From positions 1 through 34,725 of IMG/VR virus record IMGVR_UViG_3300049791_000085: a DNA stretch of 34,725 bases, one strand, 5' to 3'. This document shows positions 1 through 5,036 of the stretch, piece by piece. Source of the DNA: a virus. The first letter of the stretch is position 1; the number at the start of each line of letters is the position of its first letter. The position numbers were made by a program, and so were the translations under genes. The notes below the pieces were generated by a model. That model searched no databases, had not been told where the DNA came from, and saw only the letters and a program-made list of their open reading frames with translations.

Positions 1-319
1 CATCATCACAAATTACCTCTGATTTCACGATTGCCCACACCCATCGACCATCCTGTTTTTGCTTATGGGATATGTAGTTTTTGTCTTTCATGACCTTCGC
101 AATGCGCATAGCCTCCCGTCTCTCCACCCCGATAATTTGAGCGAACCAAGCGTAGGAAAAGGTGGGGGATACTTTAGGGTTTGGATTGGACTCCATCTGC
201 TCGATAAGGGTGTACAGTCGTAGGTGATTAGCATTTAGATCTTGGTCAAACATAATGTAATAAGGGATGCACGATTTATAGCCATACTCACGAATTGTTT
301 GGCAGTCATGTTTAAACAT
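1..319 (-). CDS. Helix-turn-helix replication-type protein, 3' end missing
   Basis: Reading leftward from ATG at 319, the frame is open to the window edge, giving about 106 residues with no stop. The ATG is preceded by AAGGAA at a suitable distance. The protein starts MFKHDCQTIREYG and contains a segment (IIGVERREAMRIAKVMKDKN) that looks like a winged-helix DNA-binding unit: recognition-type helix, then a basic strand/wing (HKQKQDGRWVW). Phage replication initiators and plasmid Rep-like proteins often begin this way, and the 198-aa protein at 18409-19005 has a comparable N-terminal layout. It is the last readable gene of the leftward Cro-led operon, a usual place for a replication protein. 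The role in replication is inferred. The C-terminal half, which would tell replication protein from plain regulator, lies outside the window. Confidence 0.7.
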   Translation of the reverse strand, partial: MFKHDCQTIREYGYKSCIPYYIMFDQDLNANHLRLYTLIEQMESNPNPKVSPTFSYAWFAQIIGVERREAMRIAKVMKDKNYISHKQKQDGRWVWAIVKSEVICDD

Positions 320-365
320 GGTAATATTCCTTTGTGTTTGTGGGTTAGTGGCCCGTTAGGATGTT

Positions 366-408
366 CCAGACAAGTGTCTAGCAAGTCTGGGTAAGGGCTG
401 GATGCCCT
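366..408. promoter_or_regulatory. Two consecutive hairpins with an AGACA-AG-TGTCT dyad, upstream of the HTH gene
   Basis: Between the broken small gene and the helix-turn-helix gene lie two perfect stems: CCAGAC (366-371) with GTCTGG (385-390), and AGGGC (394-398) with GCCCT (404-408). Inside the first, a compact dyad AGACA-AG-TGTCT (368-379) offers an alternative fold. The dyad shares ACAAGTGT with the elements at 1948 and 32956/32975. No T-run follows on either strand, so a simple intrinsic terminator is unlikely. It may be a leader structure or an operator for the leftward transcript. Confidence 0.4.
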
Positions 409-411
409 AAT

Positions 412-601
412 TTAATCTTTTATCCATTTTTCTTTTTCATCATCATATCTGTATCCCAGATATTCTTCCATAAGCCAATAAACAATAGGTGACTTATACG
501 CAGTCTTTAGGGGCCAAAAGACCAATAGATATTTTCTCTCTTCTAAGAAATTCAGATATAATTAGCATATGCACTAACGTCTGTTCATTTGTAATATTCA
601 T
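412..601 (-). pseudogene. Small unknown gene, apparently frameshifted
   Basis: An ATG at 601 follows a good site (GGAG, then tatagc) and opens MNITNEQTLVHMLIISEF. This frame stops after about 33 codons. The neighbouring frame then reads EERKYLLVFWPLKTAYKSP, continues with YWLMEEYLGYRYDDEKEK, and ends at TAA at 412-414. That C-terminal stretch has a plausible protein composition, is rich in aromatic and charged residues, and has no good start of its own: an in-frame TAA lies upstream and there is no ATG before the conserved-looking part. The simplest reading is one gene of about 60 residues split by a one-base change near 545-550. Alternatives are a sequencing error, or a real 33-residue protein with unrelated downstream sequence. 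No function is recognised. Confidence 0.4.
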
Positions 602-648
602 GCTATACTCCTAAAGTTGTTGATACAAAGATCCACATACTTCCTTGT

Positions 649-690
649 AAAAAAAAATCCCGTTATGTTCATCCATTCATGGCGGGATTT
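649..690 (-). terminator. Intrinsic terminator after the 59-aa gene
   Basis: Read on the minus strand, AAATCCCG (690-683) pairs with CGGGATTT (662-655), separated by a 20-base loop, and is followed by a run of T (opposite A649-657). The hairpin overlaps the stop codon of the 59-aa gene. The long loop makes it moderate in strength, so some transcripts could read through into the genes further left. Confidence 0.6.
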
Positions 691-856
691 CCAAATCAGA
701 AATCAGCTCTTCAATCCAGCTTTCAACCACCTGAACCTCGATGCTACTAAAGCAAACAAGGCTAGTCACATTACGCTCACGCTGATAGACAGAGTCTGCC
801 ACGCGCTCCAATAAGTTAATGGCTTTAGCCCGTATACCATCCTGGTCCAGGTTCAT
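677..856 (-). CDS. Small hypothetical protein (59 aa)
   Basis: ATG at 856 is preceded by AAAAGGAG with seven bases between, a near-ideal ribosome binding site. The product starts MNLDQDGIRAKAINLLERVA and ends EELISDLEIPP. It is acidic and mostly helical by eye, with no signal peptide or membrane segment. No known family is recognised. It sits in the leftward early operon downstream of the 84-aa gene, and a terminator hairpin overlaps its stop codon. The open frame on the opposite strand here (617-814) lacks a ribosome binding site and is taken as a shadow. Confidence 0.65.
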   Translation of the reverse strand: MNLDQDGIRAKAINLLERVADSVYQRERNVTSLVCFSSIEVQVVESWIEELISDLEIPP

Positions 857-872
857 AAATAACTCCTTTTAA

Positions 873-1127
873 TCATTCGAGTTTACCCCATTTCTCCAAA
901 TCTTCTTTGAGACGAGAAAAGGCCTCTGGACGAGTTTTTCCCCATATATCATTTTTTTTGTGAATTCCGAAATGACAGACGATTGTATCATCATCAATAA
1001 TTTGTGTTATGACATCATGAACAAGCTCAACTTTTCCAGGAACTAATCCCCATGCAGTATGGTTACCGATTGCTGAGGCCTTAAACCACCAAACTTCATC
1101 CCCAATCTTATAGTCATCATCTTTCAT
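873..1127 (-). CDS. Hypothetical protein (84 aa) of the leftward early operon
   Basis: The start was placed at ATG 1127 rather than the preceding TTG at 1130, because GGAGGAG lies eight bases upstream and the ATG overlaps the previous stop (TGATG). The protein begins MKDDDYKIGDEVWWFKAS and contains IGDEVWWF and ELVHDVITQIIDDDTIVCH, a pattern of short strands suggesting a small beta-barrel (SH3-like or KOW-like). The C-terminus is a charged helix. Translational coupling to the 69-aa gene suggests related roles. Function is unknown. Confidence 0.65.
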   Translation of the reverse strand: MKDDDYKIGDEVWWFKASAIGNHTAWGLVPGKVELVHDVITQIIDDDTIVCHFGIHKKNDIWGKTRPEAFSRLKEDLEKWGKLE

Positions 1128-1336
1128 CAATGAATCTCCTCCAGATCATTCATAGCCTTCTCAATATCAGGAGCAAGTCGCTTGTTAATATAATTATGAA
1201 GGCACCATGAAGTCCAGATAGCTCCTGCTTTCATAGTAGGATCGTTTCGATTGAGCGCCGCCAACAGACCTTCAAGAAACTTGATATGGGCCTTTAAGCA
1301 CTTCTTTGCATCTATTATTGTTTGATCTTCTTTCAT
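1127..1336 (-). CDS. Hypothetical protein (69 aa) of the leftward early operon
   Basis: It starts MKEDQTIIDAKKCLKAHIKF behind GGAG, with the ribosome binding site inside the end of the 26-aa membrane-peptide gene. It is mostly helical and charged, ending in EKAMNDLEEIH. There is no recognisable domain, signal or membrane segment. It overlaps its downstream neighbour by a TGATG junction, so the genes from cro to the 84-aa gene form one tightly packed cotranscribed group. It may be a host-takeover or regulatory protein, as is common in such positions, but nothing in the sequence specifies the target. Confidence 0.65.
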   Translation of the reverse strand: MKEDQTIIDAKKCLKAHIKFLEGLLAALNRNDPTMKAGAIWTSWCLHNYINKRLAPDIEKAMNDLEEIH

Positions 1337-1417
1337 TTAATGACTCCAAAATTCAAGCAAAACGAGAAAGGTAATATAGATGGATAACAAGAGCATAAAA
1401 AAAATATTATTATTCAT
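1337..1417 (-). CDS. 26-residue single-span membrane peptide
   Basis: This short frame fills the otherwise empty gap between two operon genes. Its ATG overlaps the upstream stop codon (ATGA at 1414-1417), the upstream coding end supplies GGGGAAG just before it, and its TAA ends directly before the next ATG, with that gene's GGAG inside it. The peptide is MNNNIFFMLLLSIYITFLVL followed by LEFWSH: a short polar N-terminus and about 18 hydrophobic residues, enough for one membrane span. The tight fit at both ends argues for real translation. Function is unknown. Candidates include a membrane-acting early peptide (host modulation or exclusion) rather than the late holin, given its position next to cro. 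Confidence 0.55.
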   Translation of the reverse strand: MNNNIFFMLLLSIYITFLVLLEFWSH

Positions 1418-1734
1418 TCTTCCCCGCATAATATAGATTTAAGCTGCTCTTTCGCATATCCAAGCCTGTGAGTACCATTCTTGCTGGCTATGCAATCTTT
1501 CCACTTTAAATACCAGTCTCCAATCTCATAGCAAATAAAGTCTTTTTGCTCAGGCGTAAAACTATTAACTATTAATTGATAATTTTCATACATCTTTTGT
1601 AACTCAGGAAACTCTGCCTCTAAAGAAATTATATTCTGCTTCAATTCATCAATTTGTTTTTCAGATTCCCCGACCAGCGAAATACAGAGAAGCTTCTTCG
1701 TTGCTTTATACCAATCAAACAATGAGCTGTTCAT
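1414..1734 (-). CDS. Hypothetical protein (106 aa) directly after cro
   Basis: The frame extends three codons further upstream to 1743, but ATG 1734 gives the typical ATGA overlap with the cro stop (1731-1734) and is preferred. The protein starts MNSSLFDWYKATKKLLCISL and then has a heptad-like stretch (about residues 22-50, QIDELKQNIISLEAEFPEL) predicted to be coiled coil, followed by a tryptophan-rich part (EIGDWYLKWKDCIASKNG). No family is recognised. Being translationally coupled to cro, it probably acts early, perhaps in regulation or host takeover. This is inference from position only. Confidence 0.65.
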   Translation of the reverse strand: MNSSLFDWYKATKKLLCISLVGESEKQIDELKQNIISLEAEFPELQKMYENYQLIVNSFTPEQKDFICYEIGDWYLKWKDCIASKNGTHRLGYAKEQLKSILCGEE

Positions 1735-1907
1735 TTTGTCCATTCCGTCTTCAATTTTCCACCCGTAATCCTCTCAATCTTATATTGAGCATCCTCTGGA
1801 ACTCTACCCCATTTAAGCCAGTTACCCAGAGTGTTGCCCGACATCCCGGTAACCTTTCTAAAGTTATACTGGCTTCTATAATAAGTCTTAACGTCTTCTG
1901 GCGTCAT
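1731..1907 (-). CDS. cro: P22-type Cro-like repressor
   Basis: This is a 58-residue protein behind GGAGAG. It starts MTPEDVKTYYRSQYN. The segment FRKVTGMSGNTLGNWLKWGR fits the helix-turn-helix of P22 Cro-like proteins (pattern: helix, GMS turn, recognition helix with NTLGNW). It is followed by the family's VPEDAQYKIERITGGKLK, comparable to the IPEKDAYRLEIVTAGALKY layout known for P22 Cro. Length matches the family (about 60 aa). It heads the leftward operon, and the 127-base gap to the divergent recombination operon holds a promoter and dyads it could bind. In related phages Cro lies opposite a CI gene. Here no CI gene is present on the other side, which is unusual. The family call is from memory of motif layout, not a search. 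Confidence 0.8.
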   Translation of the reverse strand: MTPEDVKTYYRSQYNFRKVTGMSGNTLGNWLKWGRVPEDAQYKIERITGGKLKTEWTK

Positions 1908-1947
1908 ATTTCTCTCCTCTATTTATTTAAAGTAAAAATATATTATC

Positions 1948-2006
1948 ACAAGTGTTGACTTATAACAATGATTGACATAAGATTGCTTTACGTCATTACC
2001 GACGTA
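1948..2006 (+). promoter_or_regulatory. Early promoter and operators for the recombination operon
   Basis: TTGACT (1955-1960) and TAAGAT (1978-1983) are separated by 17 bases, a good sigma70-like promoter pointing toward 2035. An ACAAGTGT element (1948-1955) overlaps the -35 box, in the same register as at the second early promoter near 32963. Just past the -10 box, around the expected start of transcription, a perfect dyad TACGTC-attacc-GACGTA (1989-2006) looks like a repressor operator. GAAGAGG before ATG 2035 is the ribosome binding site. The same gap must also hold the leftward promoter for cro, for which I see only weak boxes (GATAAT as -10, no clear -35). Confidence 0.65.
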
Positions 2007-2034
2007 GACTATTAACTAGTGAAGAGGTATTAAA

Positions 2035-2454
2035 ATGCAAAAGTACGACCCAACATCAGAGCAGGAAGAGTGTTTCCGAGGAAGTGTTAAAGAGCTTGAG
2101 AAAGTTATCAAGCAGCTGGCCGCTCTTTCGCTTCGTAAAGAGGAGCTGACAGAAATCATTATCGGTTCACTTGACCATCAGCACGAGGGCCAGAAGACCT
2201 ACGAATACGGCACATGGAAAATAGAGGTTAAGACTCCTTACGTATACTCACTTAACAAGAAGTTATACGAATCCTGTGCAATAAGCTTGCCGGACCATTT
2301 TAATCCGATAAAAGAATCAAAATCCTATTCCATAGACAAAAGATTGTGCGAGCAATATCTGATTGATGCTCCAGACGAGGTTAGAGAACAGCTGATTGAG
2401 CTTATTGAAAAGCGCCCCGGTAAGGCCACCATATCCCTTAAGGAGCGAGTATAA
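2035..2454 (+). CDS. Hypothetical protein (139 aa), first gene of the recombination operon
   Basis: ATG follows GAAGAGG. The protein starts MQKYDPTSEQEECFRGSVKE, is helical in its first 50 residues, and has a central strand region (YEYGTWKIEVKTPYVYSLN) and a C-terminus EKRPGKATISLKERV. Proteins of this size and layout occur in many phages directly before Sak4-like ATPases, but I do not recognise a named domain. The stop overlaps the next start (TAATG), so it is coupled to the ATPase. A part in recombination or replication is likely from context, with no visible catalytic motif. Confidence 0.65.
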   Translation: MQKYDPTSEQEECFRGSVKELEKVIKQLAALSLRKEELTEIIIGSLDHQHEGQKTYEYGTWKIEVKTPYVYSLNKKLYESCAISLPDHFNPIKESKSYSIDKRLCEQYLIDAPDEVREQLIELIEKRPGKATISLKERV

Positions 2455-3119
2455 TGTCAAATACTGTATTGGTCATAGGGCAGTCAGGGAGCGGCAAATC
2501 AACATCGCTTCGTAATTTAAACCCGGTATCCACGTTTATTATTAACATATTGGATAAGCCTCTTCCTTTTCGTGGCTTTAAGAAAAACTACAAACTGGTC
2601 ACCAAAGAAAACCCGACCGGCAACTACTTCTCAGCCAGTGACTGGTCACATGTGGTGCGATGCATTGACATGGTTGACAAGACTCGCCCTGATATTACAA
2701 CGCTCGTTATTGATGACTGGCAGTATATATTAGCCTATGAGTTTATGAGGCGCGTCAGTGAGAAAGGTTTTGAGAAGTTTAGTGAGCTTGCGGTGCATGG
2801 TTGGAGCACAATTAATGCCTGCCTTGGCACAAGACCGTCTCTCACCAACTTCATTCTTTCTCATAGCGACATGGATAATACGGGTCGAGCAAAATGCAAA
2901 ACCATTGGTAAGTTACTGGATGAAAAAATAACCATTGAAGGTCTATTCACTACCGTCTTGCATTCCAGAGTAGTGGATGGTGAATATATGTTTCAAACAC
3001 AATCTGACAATGATTATTTGGCCAAAAGCCCAATGAGTATGTTCGAAGATTTCCTTATCCCTAACGATTTGGTTATGGTTAAGGCTGCTGTTGAAAATTA
3101 CTTTAACGAAGAGGAATAA
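2454..3119 (+). CDS. Sak4-like phage recombination ATPase
   Basis: The N-terminus carries a P-loop, GQSGSGKST (residues 9-17), and a Walker B-like strand TTLVIDDWQ with D87-D88. The length of 221 aa and the direct linkage to an SSB-like protein and a nuclease match the RecA-like Sak4 group of phage single-strand annealing/recombination ATPases. An AAA_24-type nucleotide-binding protein is the broader alternative. It would bind ATP and load on single-stranded DNA coated by the downstream SSB-like protein during recombination-dependent replication. GGAG lies before the start, within the previous coding end. The P-loop is certain. The Sak4 assignment is inferred from size, motif spacing and neighbours. 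Confidence 0.75.
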   Translation: MSNTVLVIGQSGSGKSTSLRNLNPVSTFIINILDKPLPFRGFKKNYKLVTKENPTGNYFSASDWSHVVRCIDMVDKTRPDITTLVIDDWQYILAYEFMRRVSEKGFEKFSELAVHGWSTINACLGTRPSLTNFILSHSDMDNTGRAKCKTIGKLLDEKITIEGLFTTVLHSRVVDGEYMFQTQSDNDYLAKSPMSMFEDFLIPNDLVMVKAAVENYFNEEE

Positions 3120-3123
3120 TAAA

Positions 3124-3708
3124 ATGACAGATTTTTGGAGCAGTGAACTTGGCGAAGTAACCGGTAACGCAAATGATGCCTTTGCCAAAACCTTCACCCA
3201 AATACCAGACGGGACCATGGCTTTAGCTAAAATAGAAAGCTTCGGCAACATGGAATACAACGGCAACAAGTTCCTTGTTATAAGTTGGCTGCTAACGGAT
3301 GGTGACTTCAAGGGTCAAAAGGTTGAGCAAAAGCTTAAAGTATTCGGTGACCCTGCTTCCAAGGATTCCGCTAAAGCACGACATCGTGCATTGAATATGT
3401 TGAAGCTTATTTATCAGCTTTATTCGGTTAAGCCAAAACATGCTGGAGACCCAACAGACCAGGATTTAGCTGTATTCGTTGGTAAAGAGTCCGGAATCAA
3501 AATTCGTGAAACTGAGCCTAACGATCAGGGTCGTCAATACAACTGGGTTGCCGAAGTCCACGAGAAGAAGGGGTTTAAGTGTGAAACAGGGGTAAGCGTT
3601 GTGGTTACTCATACAAACTCTAACTTTGGGCAGGGAACGATGGATAGCGCTTTTAGCAGACAGGCCAATCTTCCAGATGTTGCCCACGATGATGGGATAC
3701 CGTTCTAA
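3124..3708 (+). CDS. SSB-like single-strand DNA-binding protein (DUF669-type)
   Basis: The start is placed at ATG 3124 (MTDFWSSELGEV), preceded by GAGGAATAATAAA. The longer frame from 3091 overlaps the ATPase gene and adds a low-complexity basic stretch. The 194-residue protein has an N-terminal beta-rich part (IPDGTMALAKIESFGNMEY, KVEQKLKVFGDP) fitting an OB-fold-type DUF669 protein. It ends DVAHDDGIPF, an acidic tail with a terminal proline-phenylalanine like the C-terminal tip of bacterial SSB (DDDIPF), which recruits repair and replication proteins. It sits between the recombination ATPase and the nuclease, its expected partners. DUF669 membership is from memory of the family pattern. Confidence 0.75.
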   Translation: MTDFWSSELGEVTGNANDAFAKTFTQIPDGTMALAKIESFGNMEYNGNKFLVISWLLTDGDFKGQKVEQKLKVFGDPASKDSAKARHRALNMLKLIYQLYSVKPKHAGDPTDQDLAVFVGKESGIKIRETEPNDQGRQYNWVAEVHEKKGFKCETGVSVVVTHTNSNFGQGTMDSAFSRQANLPDVAHDDGIPF

Positions 3709-3884
3709 TGTTCTCTATTTTAATCTTATTCGCCCTGTCATTTGATAGGGCTCCATGTTGCGATTCGTGCGCCACTGATAGAGCACAGGACCAAATGGCC
3801 ATGGAACGTGAAGAAGAAAATTACAAAAAAGGCCTTTCGATAATGGAAGCTGGAAAGATTATAGAAGGGGAAGGAAGGTTTTAA
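3708..3884 (+). CDS. Small hypothetical protein (58 aa) with hydrophobic N-terminus
   Basis: This frame fills the 176-base gap between the SSB-like gene and the nuclease gene. Its ATG overlaps the upstream stop (TAATG) and its TAA directly precedes the nuclease ATG. It starts MFSILILFALSFDRAPCCDS, so the first dozen residues are hydrophobic. The remainder is charged and helical (MAMEREEENYKKGLSIMEAG) with Cys17, Cys18 and Cys21. It could be a short membrane-tethered or secreted peptide. The ribosome binding site (GATGGGA) is only fair. No family recognised. Tight packing on both sides is the main evidence. Confidence 0.5.
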   Translation: MFSILILFALSFDRAPCCDSCATDRAQDQMAMEREEENYKKGLSIMEAGKIIEGEGRF

Positions 3885-4541
3885 ATGACAAGAAATACGC
3901 TTTCGAAACTAATAGAAGCTTCACAGCAACATGTTGAAGATGAGCCAAGAAATTACATTGGAGCCAGCAGCATTGGCTCCGATTGTCTTCGCAAGATATG
4001 GTATGAGTTTAAGGGGATGGAAGCCGAAGCTGTCCCTACTAGAATGCGAAGGACGTGGGACATTGGCAAGCAACTTGAAAAATTAATTAGGGATTGGTTG
4101 AAAAATACAGGAATATTTGTAAGTGATTGGGATGTGGGATTTACATATAAAGATGAAGTAATGCCTTATTTTCAAGGTCATATTGATGGGACAATTCAAA
4201 TTGGTATAGATGAATATATACTTGAAATAAAAACAGCCAAAGATTCAAGTTTTAAAATATTCGAAAAGAAAGGTGTTAAAGAATGGAATTCACAATACTA
4301 CGCCCAAATACAGGCCTACATGGGAATGTCCGGAATACATAGCGCATATATACTAGTACTAAATAAGGATAATAGTGATATTTCCGATGAATTAGTGGAG
4401 TTTGATGCTTATTTCTATGGAAAACTGAAAGAGAAGGCTGCAATGATTTATAACGCGCATGTTGAGCCTCCCAGAATAAACGGTTCACCACTTTGGTTCC
4501 AGTGCAAGACATGTAAATACAATAAGGTATGTCATAAATGA
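3885..4541 (+). CDS. Cas4/RecB-type nuclease with Fe-S cysteines
   Basis: This 218-aa protein carries the PD-(D/E)XK core of RecB/Cas4-like exonucleases: GHIDG (H99, D101), then LEIKT (E114, K116), then QIQAYM (Q141) as the QhXXY-type motif. Four cysteines match the Cas4/AddB iron-sulfur arrangement: C34 near the N-terminus (GSDCLRKIWYEF) and C207-x2-C210-x5-C216 at the extreme C-terminus. It probably degrades double-stranded DNA ends to give single strands for the SSB-like and Sak4-like proteins, replacing lambda Exo. The preceding AAGGAAGG provides the ribosome binding site. No cas genes are nearby, so a role in CRISPR adaptation is not supported. The nuclease call is strong. The polarity of digestion cannot be read. 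Confidence 0.85.
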   Translation: MTRNTLSKLIEASQQHVEDEPRNYIGASSIGSDCLRKIWYEFKGMEAEAVPTRMRRTWDIGKQLEKLIRDWLKNTGIFVSDWDVGFTYKDEVMPYFQGHIDGTIQIGIDEYILEIKTAKDSSFKIFEKKGVKEWNSQYYAQIQAYMGMSGIHSAYILVLNKDNSDISDELVEFDAYFYGKLKEKAAMIYNAHVEPPRINGSPLWFQCKTCKYNKVCHK

Positions 4542-4780
4542 AATCAAAATTAATGGAAATAGAAGAGCAAAATTACATAATAACAATATATCAAAGTACA
4601 ACTATAAGAAAAGGAAGTCCATGCCTCAATATTTTTACTTTCACAATTCACGATGAAGATAATAATTTAATAGAAGAAGATGATGACGTTAAAACATCAT
4701 ATTTGTCTCTTAATAGCTGCAAGAAAGAAGCGATTGATAGAGTAAATGAAATTTCCAGCGCAAATTCTTTTAGTATGTAA
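4538..4780 (+). CDS. Hypothetical protein (80 aa)
   Basis: It overlaps the nuclease stop by ATGA, which suggests coupled translation. The product starts MKSKLMEIEEQNYIITIYQS and has alternating strand-like segments (NYIITIYQSTTI, CLNIFTFTIHDEDNN) and an acidic loop (EEDDDVKTSY). No signal, membrane span or known motif is seen. Its place between the nuclease and the helicase suggests an accessory role in DNA metabolism, but that is context only. Confidence 0.6.
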   Translation: MKSKLMEIEEQNYIITIYQSTTIRKGSPCLNIFTFTIHDEDNNLIEEDDDVKTSYLSLNSCKKEAIDRVNEISSANSFSM

Positions 4781-4802
4781 AATTGAGGATTAAATTAAAA
4801 CC

Positions 4803-5027
4803 ATGAATAGGATTGAGCAGATGAAGTGGTACAGCGTTAAAAAATATAAACCATATGCTATTGGAGTAGAATACATAATAAGAAATGATTTTGGGGTTTT
4901 CATCGCAAGGCCTGTTCAAATGGAATATTTTTATAGCTGGGTTGATGAGGCGCGGCGATTATTTCATGAGACCGCTCTTCCCACTCATTTCTGCATTCCA
5001 GATCCAATAGAAATAGAAGAGGATTAA
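4803..5027 (+). CDS. Hypothetical protein (74 aa), possibly DUF551-like
   Basis: It starts MNRIEQMKWYSVKKYKPYAI and ends PTHFCIPDPIEIEED. The WYSVKKYKP...VEYIIRNDFG pattern and the closing THFCIPDP recall short phage proteins of the DUF551 kind (WIsV..., then ThWmplP), a family of unknown function. The resemblance is only approximate. GAGG lies about 13 bases before the chosen ATG, so the internal ATG seven codons later is an alternative start. It sits directly before the helicase gene, whose start also follows a distant GAGGATTAAAT stretch. Confidence 0.6.
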   Translation: MNRIEQMKWYSVKKYKPYAIGVEYIIRNDFGVFIARPVQMEYFYSWVDEARRLFHETALPTHFCIPDPIEIEED

Positions 5028-5036
5028 ATATTACTT

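Noticed and set aside
617-814. Plus-strand frame of 65 codons
   Set aside because: No ribosome binding site; it lies opposite the 59-aa minus gene, which has AAGGAG and a fitting terminator.
3885-4541. Possible CRISPR-associated cas4
   Set aside because: The nuclease has Cas4-like cysteines, but there is no repeat array and no other cas gene; phage recombination is the better fit.
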